Below are positions 20,737 through 33,270 of a DNA stretch of 64,000 nt, piece after piece. Position numbers and translations under genes: made by a program. The stretch lies in the NCBI GenBank assembly GCA_036417435.1, contig CM070907.1:55474001-55538000 (forward strand), in the 5' to 3' direction. Every line of letters begins with the position of its first letter. Within the stretch, counting starts at the first letter, position 1. Under the pieces are notes generated by a model. The model saw only the letters and a program-made list of their open reading frames with translations, did not search any database and had not been told where the DNA came from. The stretch is from Inia geoffrensis. Its lineage: Eukaryota > Chordata > Mammalia > Artiodactyla > Iniidae.

Positions 20737-22409
20737 AAAGTGGCTGTGCCATTTTGCATTCCCATCAGCGATGAATCAAAGTTCCTATTGCTCCATATTC
20801 TCACCAGCATTTGGTGTTATCAGTGTTCTTGATTCTGGCCACTGTAATAGGTGTCTAGTAATACCTCACTGTTGTCTTAATTTACGTTTCCCTGATGAAA
20901 TAGGACATGGTGCATCTTTTCCTGTGATGATTTGCCATCTGTCTGATAAGGTCTTTGGCCCATTATAAATCAGGCTGTTCGTTTTCTTACTGTTGGACTT
21001 GAAGAGTTTTTTTGTATATTTTGAATAACAGTCCTCTATCAGATATGTCTTTTGTAAATTATTTTCTGCCATTCTGTGGCTTATATTTGCATTATGTTGA
21101 CACTCTCTTTCTCAGAGCAGAAATTTTTTAATTTTAATGAAGTCCAGAATATCAATTCTTGCTTTCATGGATTGCACCTTTGGTATTGCATCAAAAAAGT
21201 TATCATCAAACCTGAGGTAATCTAGATTTTCTTCTATGTTACCTTCTTGGAGTTTTATAGTTTTGCATTTTACATGTAGGTCTGTGATTCATTTTGAGTT
21301 AATTTTTGTAAACGTTGTAAAGGTCTGTGTCTAGATTCAATTTTTTTGCATGTGAATGTCCAGTTGTGCCAGCACCATTTGTAAAGACTATCTTTTCTCC
21401 ACTGTATTGCCTTTGCTCCTTTGTCAAATGTAAGTTAACTACATTTATGTGTCTATTTCAGTGCTCTTTATTCTGTCGCACTGATCTACTTGTCTATTCT
21501 CTTGCCAATACCACACTCTCTTCATTATGGTAGTTTTAGAGTAAGTCATGGGCTCAGGTACTGTCAGTACTTCAACTTTGTTCTTCTACAACACTGTGTA
21601 TTCTAGGTCTTTTGCCTATAAATTTTAGAGTCAGTTTGTTGATATCCACAAATAAGTTGCTGGGATTTTGATTGGGATTGTGGTGAAATCTACAGATTAA
21701 GTTGGGAAGAAGTAACATCTTGACAATATTAAGTGTTCTTGTCCCTGAACATGGAATAGCTCTCCATTTATTGATTCTTCTTTGATTTCTTTCATTAGAA
21801 TTTTGCTTCCCTCGTATACATTTTTTCATATTTCGTTAGATTTATACCAAGGTATATGTTTTAGGAGAGCTAATGTCAAGGTGTGTTTTTAAACTCAGAT
21901 TCTACACATTCACTGACAGTATATAAGAAAGCGATTGACATTTGTGTATTAACATTTTATCCTGCAACACTGCTATAATCACGAATTAGTTCCAGGAGAT
22001 GTTTTGGTTGATTCTTTCAGATTTTCTACATAGAAAATGATGTCATTGGCAAAAAACGACAGTTTTATTTCTCCTTTCTCAATCTGTGTATCTCTTATTT
22101 CCTTTTCTTATCTTACTGCATTAACTAGAACTTCCAGTGTGACGTTGCAAAGGAATGACGAGAGCAGATACCCTTGCCTTGTTCCTGATCTTAGTGGGAA
22201 AAACTTCAAGTTTCTCCTCATTAAACAGATGTTATGTGTAGGTTTTTGTAGCTTTTTTAAAAAATAATTTTTAATTAAATATTCAGCTAACAAATCTATT
22301 AGATGCCCCTTCACTTTTGTTGAAAGCCAACTACTGGAAATCCTCCAATTCTGATTAGGATTTATTCTCTGCCTCCATAGCAAATCAGTTTGTTTGTTTT
22401 TTGGGGTTT

Positions 22410-22522
22410 TTTTGGCCACGTCGCATGGCTTGCGGGATCTTAGTTCCCCGCGCAGGGATGGAACCCAGGGCCCCAGCAGTGGAACTGCAGAGTCCTAACC
22501 ACTGGAATGCGAGGGAATTCCC
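22410..22522 (-). mobile_element. Short CHR-type SINE, antisense
   Basis: Inverted 'ggccacgtcgcatggcttgcgggatcttagttccccgcgcagggatggaaccc...gcgagggaattccc'. Confidence 0.85.
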
Positions 22523-23231
22523 AATATATATATTTTTGAATCAAGGAAATTTCCATCTCTTCCTACTCTACTGAGAGTTTTAATCATGAAAGGGTGTTGA
22601 ATTTTATCAAATGATTTTTATGTACATATTGACATGATCATGTGACATCTTCTTCTTTAACCTGGTGATGTGTGAAAACTGGTTTTCAAATATTGAACCA
22701 GGCTTGTATACCCGGGATAAATCCCACTTGGTCATGGTGTACTATAATTTTTATGCATTGTTCGTTTTAATTTGCTAATATTTTTTGAAAATTTTTGTCT
22801 TTATGTTCATGAGAGATACTAGTCTATAATTTTCTTTCTTTGTAATATCTTTGGCTGGTTTGCGTATTAAGGTAATGCTGGCCTCACATAATTAGTTAGG
22901 AATTATTCTCTCTCCTTCTATCTTCTGAAAAAGACTGAAGAAAACTGGTATAATTTCTTCCATAAATGTTTGGTAGAATTCACTACTGAACCCATCTGAG
23001 CCTGGTGTTCCATTTTAGAAGGTTAATTACTGATCCAATTTTTTAATAGAGACTTGTGCATATTACCTATTCTTCTCTTATGAGATTTAGCAGATTGTCC
23101 CTTTCAATTAATTGGTTCATTTCATCTAGGTTATCAAATCTGTGGGAATCCAGTTATTCACAGCATCAGCATTCCTTTATTATCCTTTTAACGTCCATAG
23201 CATATACAGTGATGTCCTCTTTTTCATTTCT

Positions 23232-23448
23232 TTCTTCTTTCTTTCTTTTTTTTTTGCGGTACGCGGGCCCCCCACTGCCGCGGCCTCTCCCGTTGTGGAG
23301 CACAGGCCCCGGACGCGCAGGCCCAGAGGCCGTGGCCCATGGGCCCAGCCGCTCCACGGCACCCGGGATCCTCCCGGACCAGGGCACAAACCCGCGTCCC
23401 CTGCATCGGCAGGTGGACTCCCAACCACTGCACCACCAGGGAAGCCCT
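23232..23448 (-). mobile_element. Young CHR-type SINE, antisense
   Basis: Inverted complete SINE with tail of T/C runs. Duplication CTCTTTTTCATTTCT at 23217-23231 and 23449-23463. Many CpGs are retained, suggesting youth. Confidence 0.93.
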
Positions 23449-23945
23449 CTCTTTTTCATTTCTGATATTAGTAATCTGTGTCCCCTTTCTTTGTTTTCTT
23501 AGCCTGGCTAGAGGCTCAAAAATTTTACTGATCTTTTCAAACAACTAGCCTTTGCTTTATACATATATATTCAATACTATAAATTTCCCTCTAACCACTG
23601 TTTTTGCTGCAAATTTTTGTAATTTGCGTGTTTATTTTCATTTAATTCAAAATATTTTAAAATATCCTCTTGAGATATTTTTTGACCCATGTGTTATTTA
23701 GAAGTGTACTGTTTAATGTCCAACTATCAGGGGATTTTACAGTTATCTTTCTGTTATTGATTTCTAGTTTAACTTCATTGTGATCTGAGAGCAGACACCA
23801 TATGTTTCTAGGTATTTGATTTTCAGACAATCAAATATATAAAATCCTCTCTTTTTTGATGGATTCCTATTTTTCGAATAAATATTCCATTTGATTTTTA
23901 CATTGTAAAGTTCAGTTAATTTATACATTTATCAATCATTAAGAA

Positions 23946-26282
23946 GACTGACTTACAGCTTAAAAAAACCGAATTCTAAATACTAGATAATTTTTCTTAC
24001 ATTGTTTTCTTTTAGGAATTAGGCAGAAACATGTTTCCAACACCAAAATTTCCAAGGAACTAAGTTTTACTTTAAGCAAATAGCTTTAAACAAGAGAAGC
24101 AGACTTTTTATTTCACTAGTAAAAAATAATATTCACTAGTAAAGAAAAATATCCAAGTGCAATCTATTAAATTAAAAAGTCAAAATTCTATTTGCTTTAC
24201 TTCTCTTAACTTACTGCCTCAATTTCTAAAGGTATTTATTTCTTGCTAAAAAGATGACTGCCTCCTCATAAACTCTACTTAACATAAACCTGCAAGTTTA
24301 GAAAATGTTTTTAACAGTATCTGTCAGCCTTAAGATAATTATTTCTCTGCAATATAGGAAGAGCAAATGTTCTCACTTATATAAGCTCAGTTCTACTACT
24401 GCATAATTTGTATCCACTGATGCTGGCTCAGCCCATGAAAGAAATACTCTTGCACAAGTCAATTCTTTAAATGTATACAGAATGTTATATCTCCCTAAAT
24501 TTCTGCTAAAGTATTTTCATTTCATTAAATCATCTTCTTTGTGGTTCTCCTCATAAATAACTCATTATACTATATTAATATTCTTCTTAGAGTTTGGCAT
24601 CCAAATCTAAATAGTATACTCCAGGAAGATTCTCATCAGTAACAAATGAAATGATGGCCTACATTATTTTGGGTACCTAATGTATTTTAATGACAACTAA
24701 GATCTCAACTTTCAGGAAAGGAAAGAATAATAACATAATGCTTTTGCATTAAACCTTCACAAAAATGAGAGACCTATATGGATAAAACGGTTCACTACAT
24801 TTGTCCAAAATAGTACTAGTATGTCAAGTTAAAGCTAACTGAAATACCGTCGTGTCACAGGACACATTGAGAATCTATTGAAACAATGGTACTTCCCAGG
24901 AAAATACATACATTAATTACAACTAAGAGCTACTACTTAAAATATAAAGGATTCCAAAGGTGAATGAAGCTCATTGAGAGATGTCAGAGCTGTACTATTC
25001 ACTACCATATCCCCCATTGCTCAACACAGTGCCAATTACACAAGTAGGCATGTGATAGAAATCTATTAGTTTAATGAAATAAAGGAACATTAGTGTGACA
25101 ATCAGGTGTTTAGAATTTGGCTTTAATTACCTGAAATCAGAGTCAAAAGCCCAATGTTTTATTAATGATCCCAAATATTACTGCATATTTGGGAAAAGTT
25201 GCCTGGCAAATTTGCCCTTTTCTCTTCCTACTGATAAGTATTTCTTTTATAAAGAAACTAAGTTTCAATCTTTGGGGATAGAAGTTGTAAGAAAAGACAA
25301 GAGTTTAACTGGGAGAAAAGGAACACATTTTTATCAAGCATGTACTATGGCCCTAGTATGATTTCTCTTACAGTTCTCAGAACAACTTAACAGGGAAGTA
25401 TTATCATCTTCATTTTAGGAAAGAGTATCAGAGAAATTAAGTAAGCTGCCTACAGATGATAAGCAAAGGAACCCAGATTCAAACAGTTATTAACTATAAA
25501 ATCAATGCTCTTTCTCTCACATCATGCACTGGGGTACAATCTACTTAAAACAATGTAAACTAGAAGTTGTTTTAAGCGTGTATGACTGATTAATAATAAC
25601 CATAATTTTTCTCTGCCATATGTTCTTCATCTACAAAGCAGAAGACAATACGTCTTTAACAACTATGCAAGTTTGATATAGGAATTAGAAGTGGTGGTAA
25701 AACATAACGAACAGAACCTCATTTAATGTATGTATTCATAGGGAAAGATGGTGAGTATATTTTTTCAGGAACATTTTGTTGATCTTAATTTAGTAAATTA
25801 ACTACATGGAAAACCATATTATAATATGAGGAAAGGATGCTTATAAAACAATCCCCCAACAGCTCATTTAATGTTTATCATTAGGTCATGAATGCTAAGT
25901 TTCCCTGACCCAAACAATTATTATGAATTTCTACGAATTATCTCTTCAAAACAATAATAAATGACCACTAACAAAAATCTGCTAAATCTGAGCAAAAACA
26001 AGTTACAGTTAAAGGAGTTTTTCAAAAGCCAGTGGATATATATCTATTACTTATCCCTACTGTAGTTATAAATCCCCTGATATTTTCAAACTTAATATAA
26101 ATTGTGAGAATTAAAAGAATAAATTCTAAATAATTAATTACCAAAAACAGAAAATTGGACACACAAAGATTCTGAATAACAGTCCCAGTCACTTATCAAT
26201 TTAAAAGAAAGTTTTATTTTACGGTTTTACGTTAAATGTTTCCGTTCAAATACATTTGTCAATACAAATATAAGAAATCAAG
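23946..26282. other. Largest single-copy-looking intron block, with one MIR
   Basis: About 2.3 kb with no young repeat. 25330-25510 is an inverted MIR ('catgtactatggccctagtatgatttctc...gtattatcatcttcattttaggaaagagtatcagag'). The frame at 25095-25361 has no recognisable domain and overlaps the MIR at its end. No RSF1 exon found here. Confidence 0.6.
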
Positions 26283-26738
26283 GTTTTTTGAAAAACATTG
26301 GGGAAAGGGTCCAAGATGTTGAACCACCAGAGACCTCCTGGCCCCTCGTAATATTAATCAGCGAGAGCTCTCCCAGAGATCTCCATCTCAACACTAAGAT
26401 TGAGATCCACCCAACGGCCAGCAGGCTCCAGTGCTGGACGGCCCATGCCAAACAACTAACAAGACAGGAATAGAACCCCACGCAATAACGGAGAGGCTGC
26501 CTAAAGTCATGCTAAGTTCACAGACACCCCAAAATACAACAGCAGATAAGGCTCTTCCCACCAGAGGAACAAGATCCAGCCTCATCTACCAGAACACAGG
26601 CACCAGTCCCCCTGCAAGAAAGCCTACACAAGCCACTGAACCAATCTAACTCACTGGGGACAGACACCAGAAATAAGAGGAACTATGAAACTGCAGCCTG
26701 CGATAAGTAGAGCCCAAACACAGTAAGTTTAAAAAAAA

Positions 26739-27596
26739 TGAGAGGGCAGAGAAAACATATGCAGTAGATGGAGGAGCAAGGTAAAAACCCACCAGACCAA
26801 AGAAATGAAGAGAAAATAGGAAGTCTACCTGAAAAAGGACTCAGAGTAATGAGAGTAAAGATGACCCAAAATCTCAGGAAGAGAAGGGAGAAAACCCAAG
26901 AAACATTTAACAAGGATCTAGAAGAACTAAAGAGAAACAAACAGTGATAAACAACACAATAAATGAAATTACAAATACTCTAAAGAAATCAATAGCAGAA
27001 TAACTGAAGCAGAAGAACAGATAAATGACCTGGAAGACAGAATAGTGGAAATAACTACCACAGAGCAGAATAAAGAAAAAAGAATGAAAAGAATTGAGGA
27101 CAGTCTCAGAGACCTCTGGGACAATATTAAATGTACTTACATTCAAATGATAGGGGTCCCAGAAGAAGAAGAGAAAAAGAAAGGGTAAGAGAAAATATTT
27201 GAAGAGATTATAGTCAAAAACTAGTCAAGTCCAGGAAGGTCCAGGAAGTGCAGAGTCCCATTCAGGATAAACCCTAGGATAAACATGCCAAGAAACACAT
27301 TAATCAAACTATCAAAAATTTTTAAAAAGAAAAAATATTTAAAGTAGCAAGGGAAATGCAACAAAAACCTACAAGGGAATTCCCATAAGGTTAACAGCTG
27401 ATCTTTCAGCAGAAACTCTGCAAGCCAGAAGGGAGTGGCAGGATATATTTAAAGTGATGAAAGGGAAAAACCTACAACCAAGATTAGTCTACACAGCAAG
27501 GATCTCATTCAGATTCAACAGAGAAATTAAAACCTTTAAAGACAAGCAAAACTTAAGAGAATTCAGCACCACCAAACTTTACAACAAATGCTAAAG
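26739..27596 (+). pseudogene. L1 ORF1 pseudogene
   Basis: ORF1p is the L1 RNA-binding trimeric chaperone. The expected start ATGAGAGGGCAGAG is at 26739 but reads into a stop within ten codons. Later remnants include the coiled-coil region (NDLEDRIVEI-like, 27024-27060), RIEDSLRDLWDNIK and QMIGVPEEEEKKKG followed by a stop (27090-27190). The C-terminal domain remnant SFRFNREIKTFKDKQ lies at about 27505. Stops and frameshifts leave no functional frame. Confidence 0.85.
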
Positions 27597-28161
27597 AACT
27601 TTTCTAGACAGGAAACACAAGAGAAGGAAAAGACCTACAAAAACAAACCCAAAACAATTAAAATGGTAATAGAAACATACGTATCGATAATTACCTTAAA
27701 TGTAAATGGATTAAATGCTCCAACCAAAAGACATACAATGGCTGGATGGATACAAAAACAAGATCCGTATACATGCTATCTACAAGAGACCCATTTCAGA
27801 CCTAGGGACACATACAGACTGAAAGTGAGGGGACAGAAAAAGATATTCCATGCAAACGGAAATCAAAAGAAAGGTGGAGTAGCTATTCTCATATCAGACA
27901 AAATAGACTTTAAAATAAAGACTATTAGAAGAGACAAAGAAGGACACTACATAATGATCAAGGGATCAATCCAAGAAGATAAAACAACTGTAAATATTTA
28001 TGCACCCAACATAGGAGCACCTCAATACATAAGGCAAATGCTAACTGCCATAAAAGGGGAAATCAACAGTAACACAATCATAGTAGGGGACTTTAACACC
28101 CCACTTTCACCAATGGACAGATCATCCAAAATGAAAATAAATAAGGAAACACAAGCTTTAA

Positions 28162-28208
28162 TATCAGCTAAGTCCATCTTTATCAGTTAAAGATGGACTT
28201 AACTGATA
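28162..28208. repeat. Quasi-palindromic insertion within L1 ORF2
   Basis: 28162-28182 and 28188-28208 are reverse complements over 21 bases with one mismatch, separated by loop TCAGT. The segment replaces the usual spacer between '...acacaagcttta' and 'agatggactta' in L1 ORF2 and creates a stop. Confidence 0.95.
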
Positions 28209-30869
28209 TATATAGGACATTCCATCCAAATACAACAGAATACACTACCTTCTCAAGTGCACACGGATCATTCTCCAAGACAGATCATATCTTTGGTCAC
28301 AAATTAAGCCTCAGTATATTTAAGAAAATTGAAATCGTATCAAACATCTTTTTCGACCACTACGCTGTGAGACTAGATATCAGTTACAGAAAAAAAAAAC
28401 CTGTAAAAAATACAAGCACATCGAGGCTAAAGAATACACTACGAAATAACCAAGAGATCACAGAAGAAATACAAGAGGAAATCAAAAACTACCTAGAAAT
28501 AAACGACAATGAAAATACGACAACCCAAAACCTATGGGATGCGGCAAAAGCAGTTCTAAGAGGGAAGTTTATAGCAATATAATGCTACCTCAAGAAACAA
28601 GAAACACCTCAAATAAACAATCTAAACTTACACCTCAAGCAATTAGAGAAAGAAGAACAAAAAACCCCCGGAGTTAGCAGAAGAAATCATAAAGATCAGA
28701 TCAGAAATAAATAAAAAAGAAATGAAGGAAACAATAGCAAAGATCAATAAAAATAAATGCTACTTCTTTGAGAAGATAAACAAAATTGATAAACCATTAG
28801 CCAGACTCATCAAGACAAAAAGGGAGAAGACTCAAATCAACAGAATTAGAAATGAAAATGGAGAAGTAACAACTGACACTGCAGAAATACAAAGCATCAT
28901 GAGAGACTACTACAAGCAACACAATGCCAATAAAATGGACAACCTCAAAAAAATGGACAAATGCTTAGAAAACTACAACCTACCAAGAGTGAACCAGGAA
29001 GAAATAGAAAATATGAACAGACCAATCACAAGGACTGAAGTTGAAACTGTGACTAAAAATCTTCCAACAAATAAAAGCCCAGAACCAGATGGCTTCGCAG
29101 GCGAATTCTATCAAACATTTAGAGAAGAGCGAACACCTATCCTTCTCAAATACTTCCAAAATATAGCAGAGGGAGGAATACTCCCAAACTCATTCTAAAA
29201 GGCCACCATCATCCTGATACCAAAACCAGACAAAGATGTCACAAGAAAAGGAAACTACAAGCCAATATCACTGATGAACACAGATGCAGAAATCCTCAAC
29301 AAAATATCAGCAAACAGAATTCAACAGCACATTAAAAGGACGGTACATGAAGATCAAGTGGGGTTTATCCCAGGAATACAAGGATTCTTCAGTATATGAA
29401 AATCAATCAATGGGATACACCTTATTAACAAACTGAAGAAGAAAAATCATATGATAATCTCAATAGATGCAGAAAAAGCTTTTGACAAAATTCAATACCC
29501 ATTTATGATAAAAACTCTCCAGAAAGTAGGCATAGAGGGAACCTACCTCAACATAATAAAGACCATATATGACAAACCCACAGCCAACATAGTACTCAAT
29601 GGTGAAAAACTGAAACCATTTCCTCTAAGATCAGGAACAAGACAAGGTTGTCCACACTCACCACTATTATTCAACGTAGTTTTGGAAGTTTTAGCAACGG
29701 CAATCAGAGAAGAAAAAGAAATAAAAGGAATCCAAATCGGAAAAGAAGAAGTAAAGCTGTCACTGTTTGCAGATGACATCATATTAAACATAGAGAATCC
29801 TAAAGATGCTACCAGAAAACTACTACAGCTAATCAATGAATTTGGTAAAGTAGCAGGGTACAAAACTAATGCACAGAAATCTCTTGCATTCCTATACACT
29901 AACAATGAAAAATCTGAAAGAGAAATTAAGGCAATGCTCCCATTTACCACTGCAACAAAAAGAATAAAATACCTAGGAATAAATCTACCCAAGAAGACAA
30001 AAGACCTGTATGCAGAAAACTTAAGGCACTGATGAAAGAAACTGAAGACAATACAAACAGATGGAGAGATATACCACATTCTTGGATTGGAAGGATCAAC
30101 ACTGTGAAAATGACTATACTACGCAAAGCAATCTACAGATTCAATGCAACCCCTATCAAACTACCAATGGCATTTTTCACAGAAGTAGAACAAAAATATC
30201 TTAAAATTTGTATGGAGACACAAAAGACCCTGAATAGCCAAAGCAATCTTGAGAAAGAAAAACGGAGCTGGAGGAATCAGACACCCTGACTTAAGACTAT
30301 ACTACAAAACTACAGTAATCAAGACAGTATGGTACTGGCACAAAAACAGAAATATAGATAAATGGAACAGGATAGAAAGCCCAGGGATAAACCCACACGT
30401 ATATGATCACCTTATCTTTGACAAAGGAGGCAAGAATATCCAATGGAGAAGAGACAGCCTCTTCAATAAGTGGTGCTGGGAAAACTGGACTGCTACAGGT
30501 AAAAGAATGAAATTAGAACTCTTCCTAACACCACACACAAAAATAAACTCAAAATGGATTAAAGACCTAAATGTAAGGCCAGACAGTATAAAACTCTTAG
30601 ACGAAAACATAGGCAGACCACTCTATGACATAGACCACAGCAAGATCCTTTTTGACCCACGTCGTAAAGTAACGGAAATAAAAACAAAAATAAACAAATG
30701 GGACCTAATGAAACTTAAAAGCTTTTGCACAGCAAAGGAAACCATAAACAAGACGGAAAGACAGTCCTCAGAATGGGAGAAAATATTTGCAAACGAAACA
30801 AGTGATAAAGGATTAATCTCCAAAATACACAAGCAGCTCATGCAGCTCAATATCAAAATCAAATAACCC

Positions 30870-31063
30870 GGGATTCCCTGGTGGCGCAGTGGTTGAGAGT
30901 ACGCCTGCCGATGCAGGGGACACGGCTTCGTGCCCCGGTCAGGGAAGATCCCACATGCTGCGGAGCCACTGGGCCTGTGAGCCATGGCCGCTGAGCCTGC
31001 GCTCCACAACGGGAGAGGTCACAGCAGTGAGAGGCCCGCGTACCCAAAAAAAAAAAAAAAAAA
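30870..31063 (+). mobile_element. Young CHR-type SINE in L1 ORF2
   Basis: Head reads GGGATTCCCTGGTGGCGCAG. Poly(A) tail of more than 20. Flanks AAAATCAAATAACCC and AAAATCAAACAACCC (one mismatch) at 30855-30869 and 31064-31078. Lacks about 15 bases in the 'gcacgtccggagcctgt' region. Confidence 0.92.
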
Positions 31064-32084
31064 AAAATCAAACAACCCAATCCAAAAACAGGCAGAAGAC
31101 CGAAATAGACATTTCTCCAAAGAAGATATACAGACTGCCCACAAACAAATGAAAGTATGCTCAACATCAGGAATCATTAAAGAAATAGAAATCAGAACCA
31201 CAATGAGGTATCACCTCACAGTGGTCAGAATGGCCATTATGAAAAAATGTACAAACAATAAATGCTGGAGAGGGTGTGGAGAAAAGAGAACCCTCCTGTG
31301 CTGTTGGTGGGAATGTAAATTGATACAGCCACTATGGAGAACTGTATGGAGATTACTTAAAAAACTAAAAATAGAACTACCATATGACCCAGCAATCCCC
31401 CTACTGGGCATATACCCTGAGAAAACCATAATTCAAAAAGAGTCATGTACCACAATGTTCATTTCAGCACTATTTACAATAACAGGACATGGGAGCAACC
31501 TGAGTGTCCATCAACAGATGAATGGATAAAGAAGATGTGGCATATATATACGTTGGAATATTACTCAGCCATAAGAAGACACGAAACTGAGTTATTTTTA
31601 GTGAGGTGGATGGACCTAGAACCTGTCATACAGAGTGAAGTAAGTCAGAAAGGGGAAAACAAATACTGTATGCTAACACATATATATGGAATCTTAAAAA
31701 AAAAAAAAGGTTTCTGAAGAACCTAGGGGCAGGACAGGAATAAAGACACAGACGTAGAGAATGGACTTGAGGACATGGGGCAGGGAGGGGAAGCTGGGAC
31801 GAGGTGAGAGAGAAGCACTGACATATATACACTACCAAATGTAAAACAGATAGCTAGTGGGAAGCAGCTGTATAGCACAGGGAGATCAGTTCGGTGCTTT
31901 GTGACTACCTAGAAGGGTGGGATTGGGAGGATGGGAGGGAGACGCAAGAGGGAGGGGATATGGGGATATATGTATACATATAGCTGATTCACTTTGTTAT
32001 AGAGCAGAAACTAACACAACATTGTAAAGCAATTATACTCCAACAAAGATGTAAAGGAAAAAAAATAAATTAATTAAGAATAGA

Positions 32085-32419
32085 GGGACTTCCCTGGTGG
32101 CAAAGTGGTTAAGAATCCACCTGCCAATGCAGGGGACATGGGTTCGATACCTGGTCGGGGAAGATCCCACATGCCGCACAGCAACTAAGCCTTTGCGCCA
32201 CAACTACTGAGCCTGTGCTCTAGAGCCCACGAGCCACAACTACAGAAGCCTGTGCGCCCAGAACCTCTGTTCTGCAGCAAGAGAAGCCACCGCAATGAGA
32301 GGCCCACGTACTACAACAAAGTAGCCCCTACTAGCCACAACTAGAGAAAGCCTGCGTGCAGCAATTAAGACCCAACGCAGCCAAAAATAAATAAGTAAAA
32401 TAAATAAATAAACGAAAGA
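32085..32419 (+). mobile_element. Long CHR-type SINE in the L1 tail
   Basis: Long form with repeated 'ccacaactac(t/a)gagcc..' units and an AAAT-rich tail. Perfect duplication AATTAAGAATAGA at 32072-32084 and 32420-32432, located in the A-rich tail of the L1, so it is younger than that L1. Confidence 0.94.
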
Positions 32420-32625
32420 AATTAAGAATAGAAAAAAAAAAAGATCAGGGCAAAAAAAGTAGAATGTTCCTCAGATTTCTTCACACCTCAGTAAAGAAAT
32501 GTATGCACAGGAAAAACTGAAAATATAGTTAAGTGTCAGATGAATTTGCCACACTAATGAGTAATAAACAAATAATGCCTAATAGAAAACTATATAGCTA
32601 AATAAAAATCAAATAATGTTTTTCT

Positions 32626-32747
32626 GGGAATTTCCTGGCAGTCCAATGGTTAGGAGGCTGGGCTTTCACTGCCAAGGGCATGGGCTTGATTCCCTGGTCC
32701 GGGAACTAAGATCCCGAAGCTGTGGAGCACAGCCAAAAAATATGCAT
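32626..32747 (+). mobile_element. Short CHR-type SINE
   Basis: Duplication ATAATGTTTTTCT at 32613-32625 and 32748-32760. Diverged head 'gggaatttcctggcagtccaatgg'. Confidence 0.9.
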
Positions 32748-32760
32748 ATAATGTTTTTCT

Positions 32761-33064
32761 TACATTTCTTTCCAATGATGAGTTTCTGTGTGCATATTAC
32801 CTATGCAACATTATTTTTCACATTCCAGCTTTCCAAAGTACAAGGTATTTGTCCTGATATGGACCACACTGCTAAATATATTTATTTGACAAATAGTTGA
32901 GCGCCTGCTAGGGGTATTATGCTGGGTACTAGGCTAGGTCCTGGAAATTCCCAATCCCACAAAAAGAAAAGGATCACCCAGCTTTAGAGATTATATTCCA
33001 ATAGAGAAGAGATCAAAGTAAGAAACATGCAAATAAACATTTAAAAAATTCCAATAAAAGATAC
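32761..33064 (-). other. RSF1: 5' end of the 21-kb RSF1 intron
   Basis: In gene orientation it starts GTATCT after exon 4. 32865-33050 contains a decayed ancient repeat ('acaaatagttgagcgcctgctaggggtattatgctgggtactaggctaggtcctgg'), reaching to within about 15 bases of the donor. Confidence 0.65.
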
Positions 33065-33270
33065 CTGACGATGCATTTCCATGAAGAGCCATCTTGATCA
33101 TCTTGTTCTTCTATATACATTCTGACATTGTGATCTTGATCCAACTGGTACCAGTACATGAGGCCATCTTTGTCACGGCCAATTGGCTGAAGACGCATGG
33201 TATCGGCATCCTCCTCATTGATAATATTCTTGAATTTGAGATTGTCATCAAACTGACACTCACAGAGGTA
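33065..33270 (-). CDS. RSF1: RSF1 exon (fourth coding exon), WHIM-like motif
   Basis: This 206-bp exon encodes 68 residues plus two bases of Arg: YLCECQFDDNLKFKNIINEE, then DADTMRLQPIGRDKDGLMYW, then YQLDQDHNVRMYIEEQDDQD and GSSWKCIV. It matches human RSF1 at about residues 125-193. The 'LQPIGRDKDGLMYWY' block resembles the G-x-D-x-x-G-x-x-YW signature of WHIM motifs in DDT/WHIM chromatin remodelling proteins, which contact ISWI ATPases and linker DNA; that role is known for the family and inferred here. The acceptor in gene orientation is GTACTTTCCAG-like (TATTTTCCAG|TAC) and the donor is GTCAG|GTATCT. Phase 0 entry, phase 2 exit. No frame damage is seen. Confidence 0.97.

Larger units (their letters stand above)
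19812..23945 (-). mobile_element. Long old L1, antisense, 3' 3.5 kb
   Basis: Reverse complement reads from L1 3' UTR through much of ORF2 in broken frames (for example [18 protein letters not shown] at about 22140-22200 corresponds to the RT motif [15 protein letters not shown]). More diverged than the L1 at 26-32 kb. Three SINEs are nested in it (20527-20736, 22410-22522, 23232-23448). The 5' limit near 23945 is approximate. Confidence 0.88.
27664..31715 (+). pseudogene. L1 ORF2 pseudogene (endonuclease and reverse transcriptase)
   Basis: ORF2p nicks target DNA and reverse-transcribes L1 and SINE RNA. Endonuclease motifs: LNVNGLNAPTKRH near 27695, QETHFRPRDTYRLKVRG, and VGDFNTPLSPMDRSS near 28085. 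Reverse transcriptase motifs: NKSPEPDGFAGEFYQ (29070), [14 protein letters not shown] (29455), [15 protein letters not shown] (29630) and the catalytic LFADDIIL (29764-29787). Breaks: a hairpin insertion and stop at 28162-28208, frame change at 28583-28720, stop after LPNSF (29199), stop at 29399, a one-base deletion before 30032, and a SINE at 30870. Long open pieces remain, but no functional protein can be made. Confidence 0.93.
26283..32071 (+). mobile_element. Near full-length L1 (LINE-1), defective
   Basis: All L1 parts are in order on the plus strand, antisense to RSF1: a 5' UTR about 450 bp long ('agatccacccaacggccagcaggctcc', 'agaggctgcctaaagtcatgctaagttcacagacacccc'), remnant ORF1, ORF2 and a 3' UTR ending 'gcaattatactccaacaaagatg' plus A-rich tail. 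Both ORFs are broken. One SINE is in ORF2 (30870-31063) and another in the tail (32085-32419). A clean target-site duplication was not found. Confidence 0.95.

Noticed and set aside
29451..30032. 193-codon reverse transcriptase frame as an active gene
   Set aside because: It is a fragment of a broken L1 ORF2, with stops and frameshifts on both sides.
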